DNA of 64,000 nucleotides from assembly GCF_001704415.2 (NCBI RefSeq), contig NC_030824.1, positions 32,421,022 through 32,485,021 on the forward strand, read 5' to 3'. The position numbers were made by a program, and so were the translations under genes. Of this stretch, positions 22,181 to 32,319 are shown piece after piece. Source of the DNA: Capra hircus. Its lineage: Eukaryota > Chordata > Mammalia > Artiodactyla > Bovidae. Each line of letters begins with the position of its first letter. Position 1 is the first letter of the stretch. Under the pieces are notes generated by a model, which saw only the letters and a list, made by a program, of their open reading frames with translations, ran no database searches and was not told the DNA's origin.

Positions 22181-25100
22181 ATGGTAACGGGATCACACTT
22201 ATCAATAATTACCTTAAACGTAAATGGGTTGAACGCCCCAACCAAAAGACAAAGACTGGCCGAATGGATACAAAAACAAGACCCTTCTATATGCTGCTTA
22301 CAAGAGACCCACCTGAAAACAAGGGACACATACAGACTGAAAGTGAAGGGCTGGAAAAAGATATACCACGCAAATAGAGACCAAAAGAAAGCAGGAGTGG
22401 CAATACTCATATCCGATAAAATAGACTTTAAAACAAAGGCTGTGAAAAGAGACAAAGAAGGCCACTACATAATGATCAAAGGAACAATCCAAGAAGAAGA
22501 TATAACAATTATAAATATATATGCACCCAATATAGGAGCCCCGCAATATGTAAGACAAATGCTAACAAGTATGAAAGGGGAAATCAACAATAACACAATA
22601 ATAGTGGGAGACTTTAATACCCCACTCACACCTATGGACAGATCAACTAAACAGAAAATTAACAAAGAAACGCAAACTTTAAATGATACATTAGATCAGT
22701 TAGACCTAATTGATATCTATAGGACATTTCACCCCAAAACAATGAATTTCACCTTTTTTTCAAGTGCTCATGGAACCTTCTCCAGGATAGATCACATCCT
22801 GGGCCATAAATCTAAACTTGATAAATTCAAAAAAATCGAAATCATTCCAAGCATCTGTTCTGACCGTAATGCATTACGATTAGATCTCAATTACAGGAGA
22901 AAAACTATTAAAAATTCCAACATATGGAGGTTGAACAACACACTTCTGAATAACCAAAAAATCACAGAAGAAATCAAAAAAGAAATCCAAATATGCATAG
23001 AAACTAATGAAAATGAAAACACAACAACCCAAAACCTGTGGGACACTAGAAAAGCAGTGCTAAGAGGAAAGTTCATAGCAATACAGGCATACCTCAAGAA
23101 ATAAGAAAAAAGTCAAATAAATAACCTAACTCTGCAACTAAAGCAACTAGAAAAGGAAGAGTTGGAGAACCCCAGAGTTAGTAGAAGGAAAGAAATCTTA
23201 AAAATTAGGACAGAAATAAATGCAAAAGAAACAAAAGAGACCATAGCAAAAATCAACAAAGCCAAAAGCTGGTTCTTTGAAAGGATAAATCAAAGTGACA
23301 AACCATTAGCCAGACTCATCAAGAAGCAAAGAGAGAAAAATCAAATCAATAAAATTAGAAATGAAAATGGAGAGATCACAACAGACAACACAGAAATACA
23401 AAGGATCATAAGAGACTACTATCAGCAGTTGTATGCCAATAAAATGGACAACGTGGAAGAAATGGACAAATTCTTAGAAAAGTACAATTTTCCAAAACTG
23501 AACCAGGAAGAAATAGAAAATCTTAACAGACCCATCACAAGCACGGAAATTGAAACGGTAATCAGAAATCTTCCAGCAAACAAAAGCCCAGGTCCAGACG
23601 GCTTCACAGCTGAATTCTACCAAAAATTTCGAGAAGAGCTAACACCTATCCTCCTCAAACTATTCCAGAAAATGGCAGAGGAAGGTAAACTTCCAAACTC
23701 ATTCTATGAGGCCACCATCACCCTAATACCAAAACCTGACAAAGATGTCACAAAAAAGGAAAACTACAGGCCAATATCACTGATGAACATAGATACAAAA
23801 ATCCTCAGCAAAATTCTAGCAATCAGAATCCAACAACACATTAAAAAGATCATACACCATGACCAAGTGGGCTTTATCCCAGGGATGCAAGGATTCTTCA
23901 ATATCCGCAAATCAATCAATGTAATTCACCACATTAACAAATTGAAAAATAAAAACCATATGATTATCTCAACAGATGCAGAGAAGGCCTTTGACAAAAT
24001 TCAACATCCATTTATGATAAAAACTCTCCAGAAAGCAGGAATAGAAGGAACATACCTCAACATAATAAAAGCTATATATGACAAACCCACAGCAAACATT
24101 ATCCTCAATGGTGAAAAATTGAAAGCATTTCCCCTAAAGTCAGGAACAAGACAAGGGTGTCCACTTTCACCGCTACTATTCAACATAGTTCTGGAAGTTT
24201 TGGCCACAGCAATCAGAGCAGAAAAAGAAATAAAAGGAATCCAAATTGGAAAAGAAGAAGTAAAACTCTCACTGTTTGCAGATGACATGATCCTCTACAT
24301 GGAAAACCCTAAAGACTCCACCAGAAAATTACTAGAGCTCATCAATGAATATAGTAAAGTTGCAGGATATAAAATCAACACACAGAAATCCCTTGCATTC
24401 CTATACACGAATAATGAGAAAGTAGAAAAAGAAATTAAGGAAACAATTCCATTCACCATTGCAACGAAAAGAATAAAATACTTAGGAATATATCTACCTA
24501 AAGAAACTAAAGACCTATATACAGAAAACTATAAAACACTGATGAAAGAAATCAAAGAGGACACTAATAGATGGAGAAATATACCATGTTCATGGATCGG
24601 AAGAATCAATATAGTGAAAATGAGTATACTACCCAAAGCAATTTACAAATTCAATGCAATCCCTATCAAGCTACCAGCCGCATTTTTCACAGAACTAGAA
24701 CAAATAATTTCAAGATTTGTATGGAAATACAAAAAACCTCGAATAGCCAAAGCAATCTTGAGAAAGAAGAATGGAACTGGAGGAATCAACTTGCCTGACT
24801 TCAGGCTCTACTACAAAGCCACAGTCATCAAGACAGTATGGTACTGGCACAAAGACAGACATATAGATCAATGGAACAAAATAGAAAGCCCAGAGACAAA
24901 TCCACGCACATATGGACACCTTATCTTTGACAAAGGAGGCAAGAATATACAATGGAGTAAAGACAATCTCTTTAACAAGTGGTGCTGGGAAAACTGGTCA
25001 ACCACTTGTAAAAGAACGAAACTAGATCACTTTCTAACACCGTACACAAAAATAAACTCAAAATGGATTAAAGATCTAAATGTAAGATCAGAAACTATAA

Positions 25101-25999
25101 AACTCCTAAAGGAGAACATAGGCAAAACACTGTCAGACATAAATCACAGCAGGATCCTCTATGATCCACCTCCCAGAATTCTGGAAGTAAAAGCAAAAAT
25201 AAACAAATGGGATCTAATTAAAATTAAAAGCTTCTGTACAACAAAGGAAAATATAAGCAAGGTGAAAAGACAGCCTTCTGAATGGGAGAAAATAATAGCA
25301 AATGAAACAACTGACAAACAACTAATCTCAAAAATATACAAGCAACTCCTGCAGCTCAATTCCAGAAAAATAAACGACCCAATCAAAAAATGGGCCTAAG
25401 AACTAAATAGACATTTCTCCAAAGAAGACATACGGATGGCTAACAAACACATGAAAAGATGCTCAACATCACTCATTATTAGAGAAATGCAAATCAAAAC
25501 CACAATGAGGTACCACTTCACACCAGTCAGAATGGCTGCGATCCAAAAATCTGCAAGCAATAAATGCTGGAGAGGGTGTGGAGAAAAGGGAACCCTCCTA
25601 CACTGTTGGTGGGAATGCAAACTAGTACAGCCACTATGGAGAACAGTGTGGAGATTCCTTAAAAAATTGCAAATAGAACTACCTTCTGACCCAGCAATCC
25701 CACTGCTGGACATACACACCGAGGAAACCAGAATTGAAAGAGACACATGTACCCCAATGTTGATCGCAGCACTGTTTATAATAGCCAGGACATGGAAACA
25801 ACCTAGATGTCCATCAGCAGATGAATGGATAAGAAAGCTGTGGTACATATACACAATGGAGTATTACTCAGCCGTTAAAAAGAATTCATTTGAATCAGTT
25901 CTGATGAGATGGATGAAACTGGAGCTGATTATACAGAGTGAAGTAAGCCAGAAAGAAAAACACCAATACAGTATACTAACACATATATATGGAATTTAG
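22181..25999 (+). pseudogene. Inner L1 ORF2 (endonuclease-RT), two stops, no indels
   Basis: The frame runs from ATG 22181 to TAG 25997-25999, 1272 codons plus stop. Endonuclease domain (residues 1 to about 235): QETH and VGDFN are present, but the SDH motif reads SDRN because codon 229 is CGT (22865-22867) where the outer copy has CAT. Loss of this catalytic His should abolish nicking. RT domain: FADD at 24275-24286. C-terminal knuckle C-X3-C-X7-H-X4-C at 25565-25618. Stops: TAA 23102-23104 (codon 308, CAA in the outer copy) and TAA 25397-25399 (codon 1073, shared with the outer copy). The second one cuts the protein just before the C-terminal 200 residues, which reopen at Met 25436. The Arg and the private stop probably arose after insertion; the shared stop may be inherited. 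Confidence 0.95.
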
Positions 26000-26314
26000 G
26001 AAGATGGCAATGACGACCCTGTATGCAAGACAGGAAAAAAGACACAGATGTGTAGAGCGGACTTTTGGACTCAGAGGGAGAGGGAGAGGGTGGGATGACT
26101 TGGGAGAATGGGAATTCTAACATGTATACTGTCATGTAAGAATTGAATCGCCAGTCCATGTCTGACATAGGGTGCAGCTTGCTTGGGGCTGGTGCATGGG
26201 GATGACCCAGAGAGATGTTGTGGGGAGGGAGGTGGGAGGGGGGTTCATGTTTGGGAACACATGTAAGAATTAAAGATTTTAAAATTTAAAAAAAAATTAA
26301 AAATTAAAAAAAAA

Positions 26315-26329
26315 AAAGAAAAAAAAGTC
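26315..26329. repeat. TSD of inner L1, right copy
   Basis: AAAGAAAAAAAAGTC, followed by the outer L1 5'UTR resuming as a T run and AAATAGTAATAATAGG. Confidence 0.92.
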
Positions 26330-27734
26330 TTTTTTTTTTAAATAGTAATAATAGGTTATAGAAATAAAAATTAGAGGAGAAATAGAAGACTTAACAATTA
26401 AAAAAAAGTTAGAAAAAAAAGAAAAAAGAAAAAAAAACCAAAAAACAAAAAAGCAAAAAAAAAAAAAAAAAGGAATGATTTTACAAATAGTAAAAATATT
26501 TCTAGCACTTCTCTGGTGTTATGGGCCATGTGGGCTCACTTCCAAGGTTGTCCCCTCTGTTTAACTTCTTCTGTTTGCTGGTTTTTTAGGCTCACTAGTT
26601 CATTCGCGCTGTGGGGAGGGGGGATGCTGCAAACAAATAGCACTGTCTTGTGCACACAGTATCTCAGCCCCGCTTGACCTGTCCTTTCTCGCGGCGCACA
26701 AACCGCTCCGGCTCTACGATGCTCAGCCGGGAACCGTCTGGGGCCGGCCCTAGGCTGCGTGCACTTCCCCCATCCAAGCCGCTCAGGTTCGGCACTCAGG
26801 CAGCCCTCAGAGGCACTAATTTGGCTGGGACTGCACTTTGTGCCCTTCCTGGGTCCGAGTAGCTCAGGAGTTTGGCGAGCACGATCGCTGCGGCTTGTCA
26901 CCTTTTCTGCCGCTGCTGCTCAGCTTTCTGGGTGGATCGCTGGCACACCCCGTGAGGCAGATTGTGACGGTCCAGCACCCCCAGAAGTCTTAGCAAAGGA
27001 GCCTGCTTGCAGTTCGGTAAGTAAAGTCTCTCCGGGTCTGCAATTGCCCCTTTCCAGCCCTAACGGCTCTGGCTGCCTGTCCCCGGCGGGGGATGGTCTG
27101 CAGCCAGCTTTTTCCGCTCCGTCCTTTGTTCTGTGCTCGGTCCTGGCGGTATCTTATGTTCGAGCTTTTCGCGTGGTAGCTATCCCACAGTCTGGTTTGC
27201 TAGCCCAAGTTAGATCGTTCTGGTTGCGCGTGGGGCGTTCCTGCCCGATTCTTACAAAGCTCTGCAGCCTGCGCCTCCCGCGCGTCCCTGCCCTGCCCCC
27301 ACGTCCCAATGGCAGATGCAGGCGTCTGTGCTGCTTTTCCACTGGGGGAATTACTGTTGGGCTTGTAATCTGTTGGTTTTAATTATTTATCTATTTTTCC
27401 TTCCTGTTATGTTGCCCTCTGTGTTTCCAACGCTCATCACAGACTCGGCAGGGAGAGTGTTTCCTGGTGGTTGGAAACCTCTCTTCTTAAAATTCCCTTC
27501 CTGGGACGGAGCTCCCTCCCCACCTCCTTCGTCTCCTTTTCAGTCTTTTATATTTTTTCCTACCTGTTTTTGAAGACAATGATCTGCTTTTCTGGTTGCC
27601 TGATGTCCTCTGCCAGCCTACAGAAGTTGTTTTGTGGAGTTTGCTCGGCATTGAAATGTTCTTTTGAGGAATTTGTGAGGGAGAAAGTGGTCTTCCCGTC
27701 GTATTCCTCTGCCATCTTTCTCCTAGAGTCTCTA
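26330..27734 (-). promoter_or_regulatory. Outer L1 distal 5'UTR and promoter end
   Basis: The reverse complement of inner 18555-19969. Minus-strand AAGATGGC is at 27711-27718 (+17 to +24 from 27734). CpG-rich at about 26600-27330. Now cut off from its own ORFs by the 7.76-kb insertion, it points leftward into the inner L1, so a transcript from it would be antisense to all of the inner element. Confidence 0.88.
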
Positions 27735-27746
27735 ATTTCTGTTTTA
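27735..27746. repeat. TSD of outer L1, right copy
   Basis: ATTTCTGTTTTA, identical to 12211-12222, directly outside the L1 5' end. Confidence 0.9.
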
Positions 27747-27875
27747 AATAACATACAGCTTCTTGTTCTCAAAGGGCCTTTTCAAATTAATTGAAAAATC
27801 AACACCTCTGTTAAATACAAGTTTTTCATTCTTATCTCACACTTTCCTTCCCTGTGTCATTAAGTGTTATCATTT
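27746..27875. repeat. Unidentified repeat, partner of 11442-11567
   Basis: AAATAACATACAGCTTCTTG and the following text through CCTTCCCTGTGTCATTAAGT align with the reverse complement of 11442-11567. The outer L1 integrated exactly at its left edge. Family not recognised. Confidence 0.8.
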
Positions 27876-28222
27876 TCTCCTGTGTCAGACACCCGGTTCT
27901 GTACATTCCTTATTCCGCTAACTCTCAACCCTAGCCTTTGAACCTGTTCTCACTTGCCTTCATCATGACCTCCTTTTGAAAGCATTTAACACTGCCAGTT
28001 TTTCTTCTTTGTTGACCTTTTTCTCCTATGTATGTTTCTTTTAAGCAGGCATAAGTCTTTTTAGCCTCAGTAAATCCAATCTGTGAATTCAAAGCACAGA
28101 TTTTCTGTTTCCCACTCACCACTAGCCATTCACTGAGTAACAGCTTAAAATCTGGATTCTTAAGCGAAAGATACTACTTTTTAAATGAACATTTTCAATA
28201 TCTTGTATTAAAGGAAAACTGT
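27876..28222. other. Unassigned sequence
   Basis: No repeat or gene recognised between the orphan repeat and the LTR. Confidence 0.5.
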
Positions 28223-28337
28223 AATAGGGAAAATGAATGACTCCATATTGGATCTGCTTCATTTGCTTTAACCTTTGTGTTTTATTGTTTTTGCTACTTT
28301 AACCTTTCTTATTGTTTTTCCTATTGTTTTGTAATTT

Positions 28338-28757
28338 CATGGATTTTCCAATAGTCATGTATAGATGTGAAAGTTGGACTATAAAGAAAGCTGAGTGATG
28401 AAGAATTGATGCTTTTGAACTGTGGTGTTGGAGAAGACTCGAGAGTCCCTTGGACTGCAAGGAGATCCAACCAGTCCATCCTAAAGGAAGGACTGATGCT
28501 GAAGCTGAAGCTCCAATACTTTGGCCACGTGATGTGAAGAACTCACTCATTTGAGAAAACCCTGATGCTGGGAAAGATTGAAGGCAGGAGGAGAAGGGGA
28601 TGACAGAGGATGAGTGGTTGGATGGCATCACCAACGTGATGGACATGAGTTTGAGCAAGCTCCGGGAGTTAGTGATGGACAGGGAAGCCTGGTGTGCTGC
28701 AGTCCATGGGGTCACAAGGGGTCGGACACGATAAAGAAACTGAACTGACTGAAAGGT
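28338..28757 (+). mobile_element. BovB 3' fragment inside LTR
   Basis: From TGGATTTTCCAATAGTCATG to GAAACTGAACTGACTGAAAG. Truncated 5' end, typical BovB 3' terminus. Confidence 0.9.
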
Positions 28758-29012
28758 GTGTTGCCTACAGTTTAAATTTACATAATGACCCATCTCCGGA
28801 ACACTGACTGTCATGCCTGAGTGTTAAGCTAAAGTACCTTTGCTTATAGTTCATGGGAAACATCCTGACCACGCCCACCTGTGAATGGTTGTAGGGAGGA
28901 AGAAATCAACACATCTCCAGAGTCAGACTGGAATCAGGAAATATTTGCAGCATGTTATGGCCTATTTTACTTTATTTCCTCATGTCCCCCTCTTTGCTCT
29001 ATAAAATAAACT

Positions 29013-29288
29013 AGAAGGCAATGGCACCCCACTCCAGTACCCCTGCCTGGAAAATCCCATGGACGGAGGAGCCTGGTGGGCTGCAGTCCATGGAGTCATC
29101 AAGAGTTGGACACGACTGAGCGACTTCACCTTCACTTTTCACTTTCATGCATTGGAGAAGGAAATGGCAACCCACTCCAGTGTTCTTGCCTGGAGAATCC
29201 CAGGGACAGGGGAGCCTGGTGGGCTGCTGTCAATGGGTTTGCACAGAGTCGGACATGACTGAAGTGACTTAGCAGTAGCAGCAGCAGC
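29013..29288 (+). mobile_element. Bov-A2 SINE inside LTR, just after the TATA-like motif
   Basis: Dimeric SINE ending in GTGACTTAGCAGTAGCAGCAGCAGC. It separates TATAAAATAAACT from the LTR continuation ATCCAAACCAAGGCAAGATG. Confidence 0.93.
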
Positions 29289-29447
29289 ATCCAAACCAAG
29301 GCAAGATGGTTCTTTGGACATTAGTCTACCATCTTCTCAGTCTGTTGGCTTTCCAAATAAAGTTGATATTCCTTGTTCCAATGATTTGTCTCTCCATTTA
29401 TTGGTGTGTTATGCAGTAAGCAGTATAAGCTTGAATTCAATAACAAA

Positions 29448-30488
29448 ATTCCAACCCAGGAAACTGCCTACAGAAGGGAAACATTTAGATGCGGTGTATA
29501 TGTTTTTGCCATTTGACAGGAACCAAAATCAATATACCATTTGGGAGGGGCAGGGCAAGGTGAAATATCTATTTTATGCAGGTCAAGTTAACTTCTTAGC
29601 TCTTTTCTAGCAAGCACAGTGATATACCTTAGGCTGGATATAATGCTGTCTTCAAATTCCAGAGGCTTATGTTTTTGTATAGTTAGTTTAGCCATAAAAA
29701 CAATGAACCCTTCTTGGTCTTTAATCCCTTGATGTTCGACTTCTTTGACAGGGTCCCACCTATGTCTTCTCAGTTGGTTTCCGTAACCCTGTGCCATCCT
29801 GGTTTGCCTCTGGTAACTAAAAGCTCCTTTAATTTTTAAATGTCTTTATATATTTCATGCTACAATATCAACTTTTCCCCATTTTCTCACTCAGTGAATT
29901 AATCTATTCCTATGAATAAAACCCATCTCTGTATAAATAAATATCAACTCCTCTTCTAACCTTAATTTTATACTAATTTGTTATCTTATTTCATGCTGTA
30001 CAGTTTATTTGGATGCTACTGTATTAAATATTATTAGGATTCCCATATAATTTATCATCCATATCATGACTTTTTGAGAAAGAAAAATTTTTAAGCCTCA
30101 TTTAATTATTAATTATTAACCCTGTTTAATTATGTCTGGAAAACAGATGTAAACTGGACTGACCCTGGAACCCTGGACATATCATCAGCTTACCTAAAAT
30201 TCATCTTTGTCTCCACCAACGAACCTGCCTTCTGAGTCCTACATTACTCCCAATTACAACACTGTACCTGATTATTCAGGTAATGAGAAAACAAATCACC
30301 CCTGCAAAAAAAAAAAAAAAAGTTGATTTATAGAAGTATGGACAATGAATATTTTGAAAAAGACATTTTATTCCTTCCATGAAGACTGTGTGCACATCAG
30401 ACCTGTACACCTCACAAATCCAAGGATGCCAACTGGAGTTGTACATAGCAAAATATTCTCCCTGATAGTATGAGTGCTCTGATAAATC
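29448..30488. other. Unassigned sequence
   Basis: AT-rich with an A run at 30306-30320. No gene, LTR partner or SINE recognised. Confidence 0.5.
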
Positions 30489-30735
30489 TGTTGCTGTTCA
30501 GTCACTAAGTCATGTCTGACTCTTTGTGACCTCGTGGACTGCAGCATGCCAGGCTTCCTTGTCCTTCACCATCTCCTGGAGCTTGCTCAGGAGAGCAACC
30601 ATCTTGTTAACCATCTCTTCCTCTGTTGTCCCTTTCTCCTTCTACCTTCAACCATTCCCAGCATCAGGGTTTTTTCTAATGATTGGCTCTTTGCATCAGG
30701 TGGCCAAAGTATTGGAGTTTCAGCTTCATCTCTGA
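30489..30735 (-). mobile_element. BovB 3' fragment
   Basis: Minus-strand BovB tail, TTGCTGTTCAGTCACTAAGT through TGGCCAAAGTATTGGAGTTT. Confidence 0.88.
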
Positions 30736-31085
30736 TAATTATGTTTAATTGAGAAAGTGTGATGGAGAACATTGTTAATATTTATACTTAAACTGAGTAT
30801 CCATAGAAAATATTGCCATAGAAGCAACACATGTTCTGTCAAAAATGAATATGTAACAATACTAAAAATTACAACATTACAAAAGAAAAACAAATGGGTT
30901 TTGGTGTGATAATTTGGAATCAGTTTGTTCTGATTTCAGTTTTGAAATACTGTGTTTTGGCACTGAAAGGATGGTGACAGAACACTATCAACTAAGGTGA
31001 GAGAACCAAATCTAATTTTAGAGGTAGAATTTAATTTGCCTATTAGTTCATGTACAGATGAGTTGCTATGTTGTAAGAAAAATCA

Positions 31086-31511
31086 TACGTATGGATGTGA
31101 GAGTTGGACCATAAAGAAAGCTGAGCACTAACGAATTGATGCTTTGGAACTGTAGTGTTGGAGACGACTCTTGAGAGTCCCTTGGACTGAAAGGAGACCA
31201 AACCAGTCAATCCTAAAGGAAATCAGTCCTGAATATTCATTGGAAGGACTGATGCTATAGCTGAAACTCCAATACTTTGGCCACCTGATGTGAAGAACTG
31301 ACTCACTGGAAAAGACCCTGATGCTGGGAAAGATTGAAGGCAGGAGGAGAAGGGGATGACAAAGGATGAGTGGTTGGATGGCATCACCGAGTCAACAGAC
31401 ATGAGTTTGAGCAGGCTCCAGGAATTGGTGATGGACAGGGAAGCCTGGTATGCTGTAGTCATGGGGTTGCAAAGAGTCAGACATGACTGAGCAACTTAAC
31501 TGAACTGAACT
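31086..31511 (+). mobile_element. BovB 3' fragment
   Basis: Plus strand, GTATGGATGTGAGAGTTGGA to GCAACTTAACTGAACTGAAC. 5'-truncated. Confidence 0.92.
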
Positions 31512-32319
31512 AAAAAAAATTCAATTGTGCATTTGGCAACTTCATTTCAATTGAAAAAAAGAAAAGGTCCTAACCTGGAAGGAAAGATTTATAGCAACCA
31601 GGAATAAGTACTAAGGTTAATTTACAATTTTTCCATTGGCTTAATGAATAGAATTTTTAAGTAGTAGTAAAAATATCTTTTCTTTGTAGGAATATTACAG
31701 GTGATTTCATATGCTTCGTGAATAAGTAAATTAGAAATTTAATGCTTCAGTTGATGCAAATTATAGCAGCAACACATTTTTTGTCACTAAATCCTAAAAA
31801 TTAAATAAATAAGTAATTTCTTTATATAAATGAAGGAAATTTGCTAAAATACAATTACCTTTAGCAAGTTAGTCAGTTTTGGTTGAAAGCTACTTATATA
31901 ATTTTCTTAGATGATATTTTTAAGATAGTGTGGCTATGAACTCTTTATGTTTTCTCATAGCACTATGGATAGTCCATAGATACAGAGTTACAGAATAACT
32001 AGGCAGAATTGAAGACTAATTATTATTTGAATTCACTTTTATTCATGAATATATTAAGAATCTGCTGTCAAAATAAGATTTGAGTTACCCTTTGAGTTAC
32101 CCTATCTTTTTCATAGAAACAAATATGAAAATTAAAAAAGCAAAGCCGGAATATTCTATACTAAATAATTAACATCATTTGATATTTTACCATTGATTAA
32201 TTATTCTAGTTAGTTATAATTATACTTTGTAAGATTAGTTCTTTAATCTTTCATAGAGCATTGTGTATTGTGGGTGTCTACAATTGTTCTATTTGCTCTC
32301 AGTATTTTGAGTATTATGA
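31512..32319. other. AT-rich unassigned DNA
   Basis: Nothing recognised. Confidence 0.6.

Larger units (their letters stand above)
18555..26314 (+). mobile_element. Inner full-length L1 inserted in the outer L1
   Basis: Starts GAGGGGGAGAGGGAAAGATG, the expected 5' start of a ruminant L1, directly after the TSD. It contains a ~2.65-kb 5'UTR, ORF1 (21203-22129), a 51-nt spacer, ORF2 (22181-25999), a ~280-bp 3'UTR with a G-rich stretch at 26221-26241, and an A-rich tail before the right TSD. Total length is 7760 bp. Full length with 5' end, tail and TSD all visible means it integrated by ordinary target-primed reverse transcription into the A-rich part of the outer 5'UTR. ORF1 is intact; ORF2 has two stops and a lost endonuclease histidine. 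Confidence 0.96.
19970..26314. repeat. Right arm of the 6.3-kb inverted repeat
   Basis: Partner of 12223-18536. Pairing begins at AAGGCAAACACCATATA (19970) against TATATGGTGTTTGCCTT (ending 18536). Confidence 0.95.
12223..27734 (-). mobile_element. Outer full-length L1, split by the inner L1
   Basis: A complete L1 on the minus strand in two pieces. 12223-18536 holds the A-tail, 3'UTR, ORF2, ORF1 and the proximal 5'UTR. 26330-27734 holds the distal 5'UTR with the promoter end. Between them lies the inner L1 with its TSD. The true 5' end is supported by the promoter text GCCATCTTTC at 27711-27720, the reverse complement of the AAGATGGC start motif, and by the TSD directly after it. With the insert removed it is about 7.7 kb. 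ORF2 keeps its full 3819-bp length but has three stops, and ORF1 has two 1-bp deletions. It is the older of the two, because it was the target of the other. Confidence 0.95.
28223..29447 (+). mobile_element. Ruminant ERV solo-type LTR, interrupted twice
   Basis: Starts TGTAATAGGGAAAATGAATG and ends ...TTGAATTCAATAACA. It holds CACGCCCACCTGTGAATGG, a TATA-like TATAAAA at 29000-29006 and an AATAAA at 29356-29361 in LTR order. A BovB (28338-28757) and a Bov-A2 (29013-29288) are inserted, leaving about 530 bp of LTR. I see no primer-binding site or gag after 29447, so it looks solo. Confidence 0.8.

Noticed and set aside
25396..25854. Minus-strand open frame of 152 codons, and other frames of 60-140 codons opposite L1 ORF1/ORF2
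   Set aside because: They mirror the L1 coding strands and occur at the matching place in both copies; they are antisense shadows.
12223..26314. Giant palindrome as a segmental inverted duplication or amplicon
   Set aside because: Two separate TSDs, L1 5' starts and A-tails explain the inverted arms fully as an L1 inserted in an L1.
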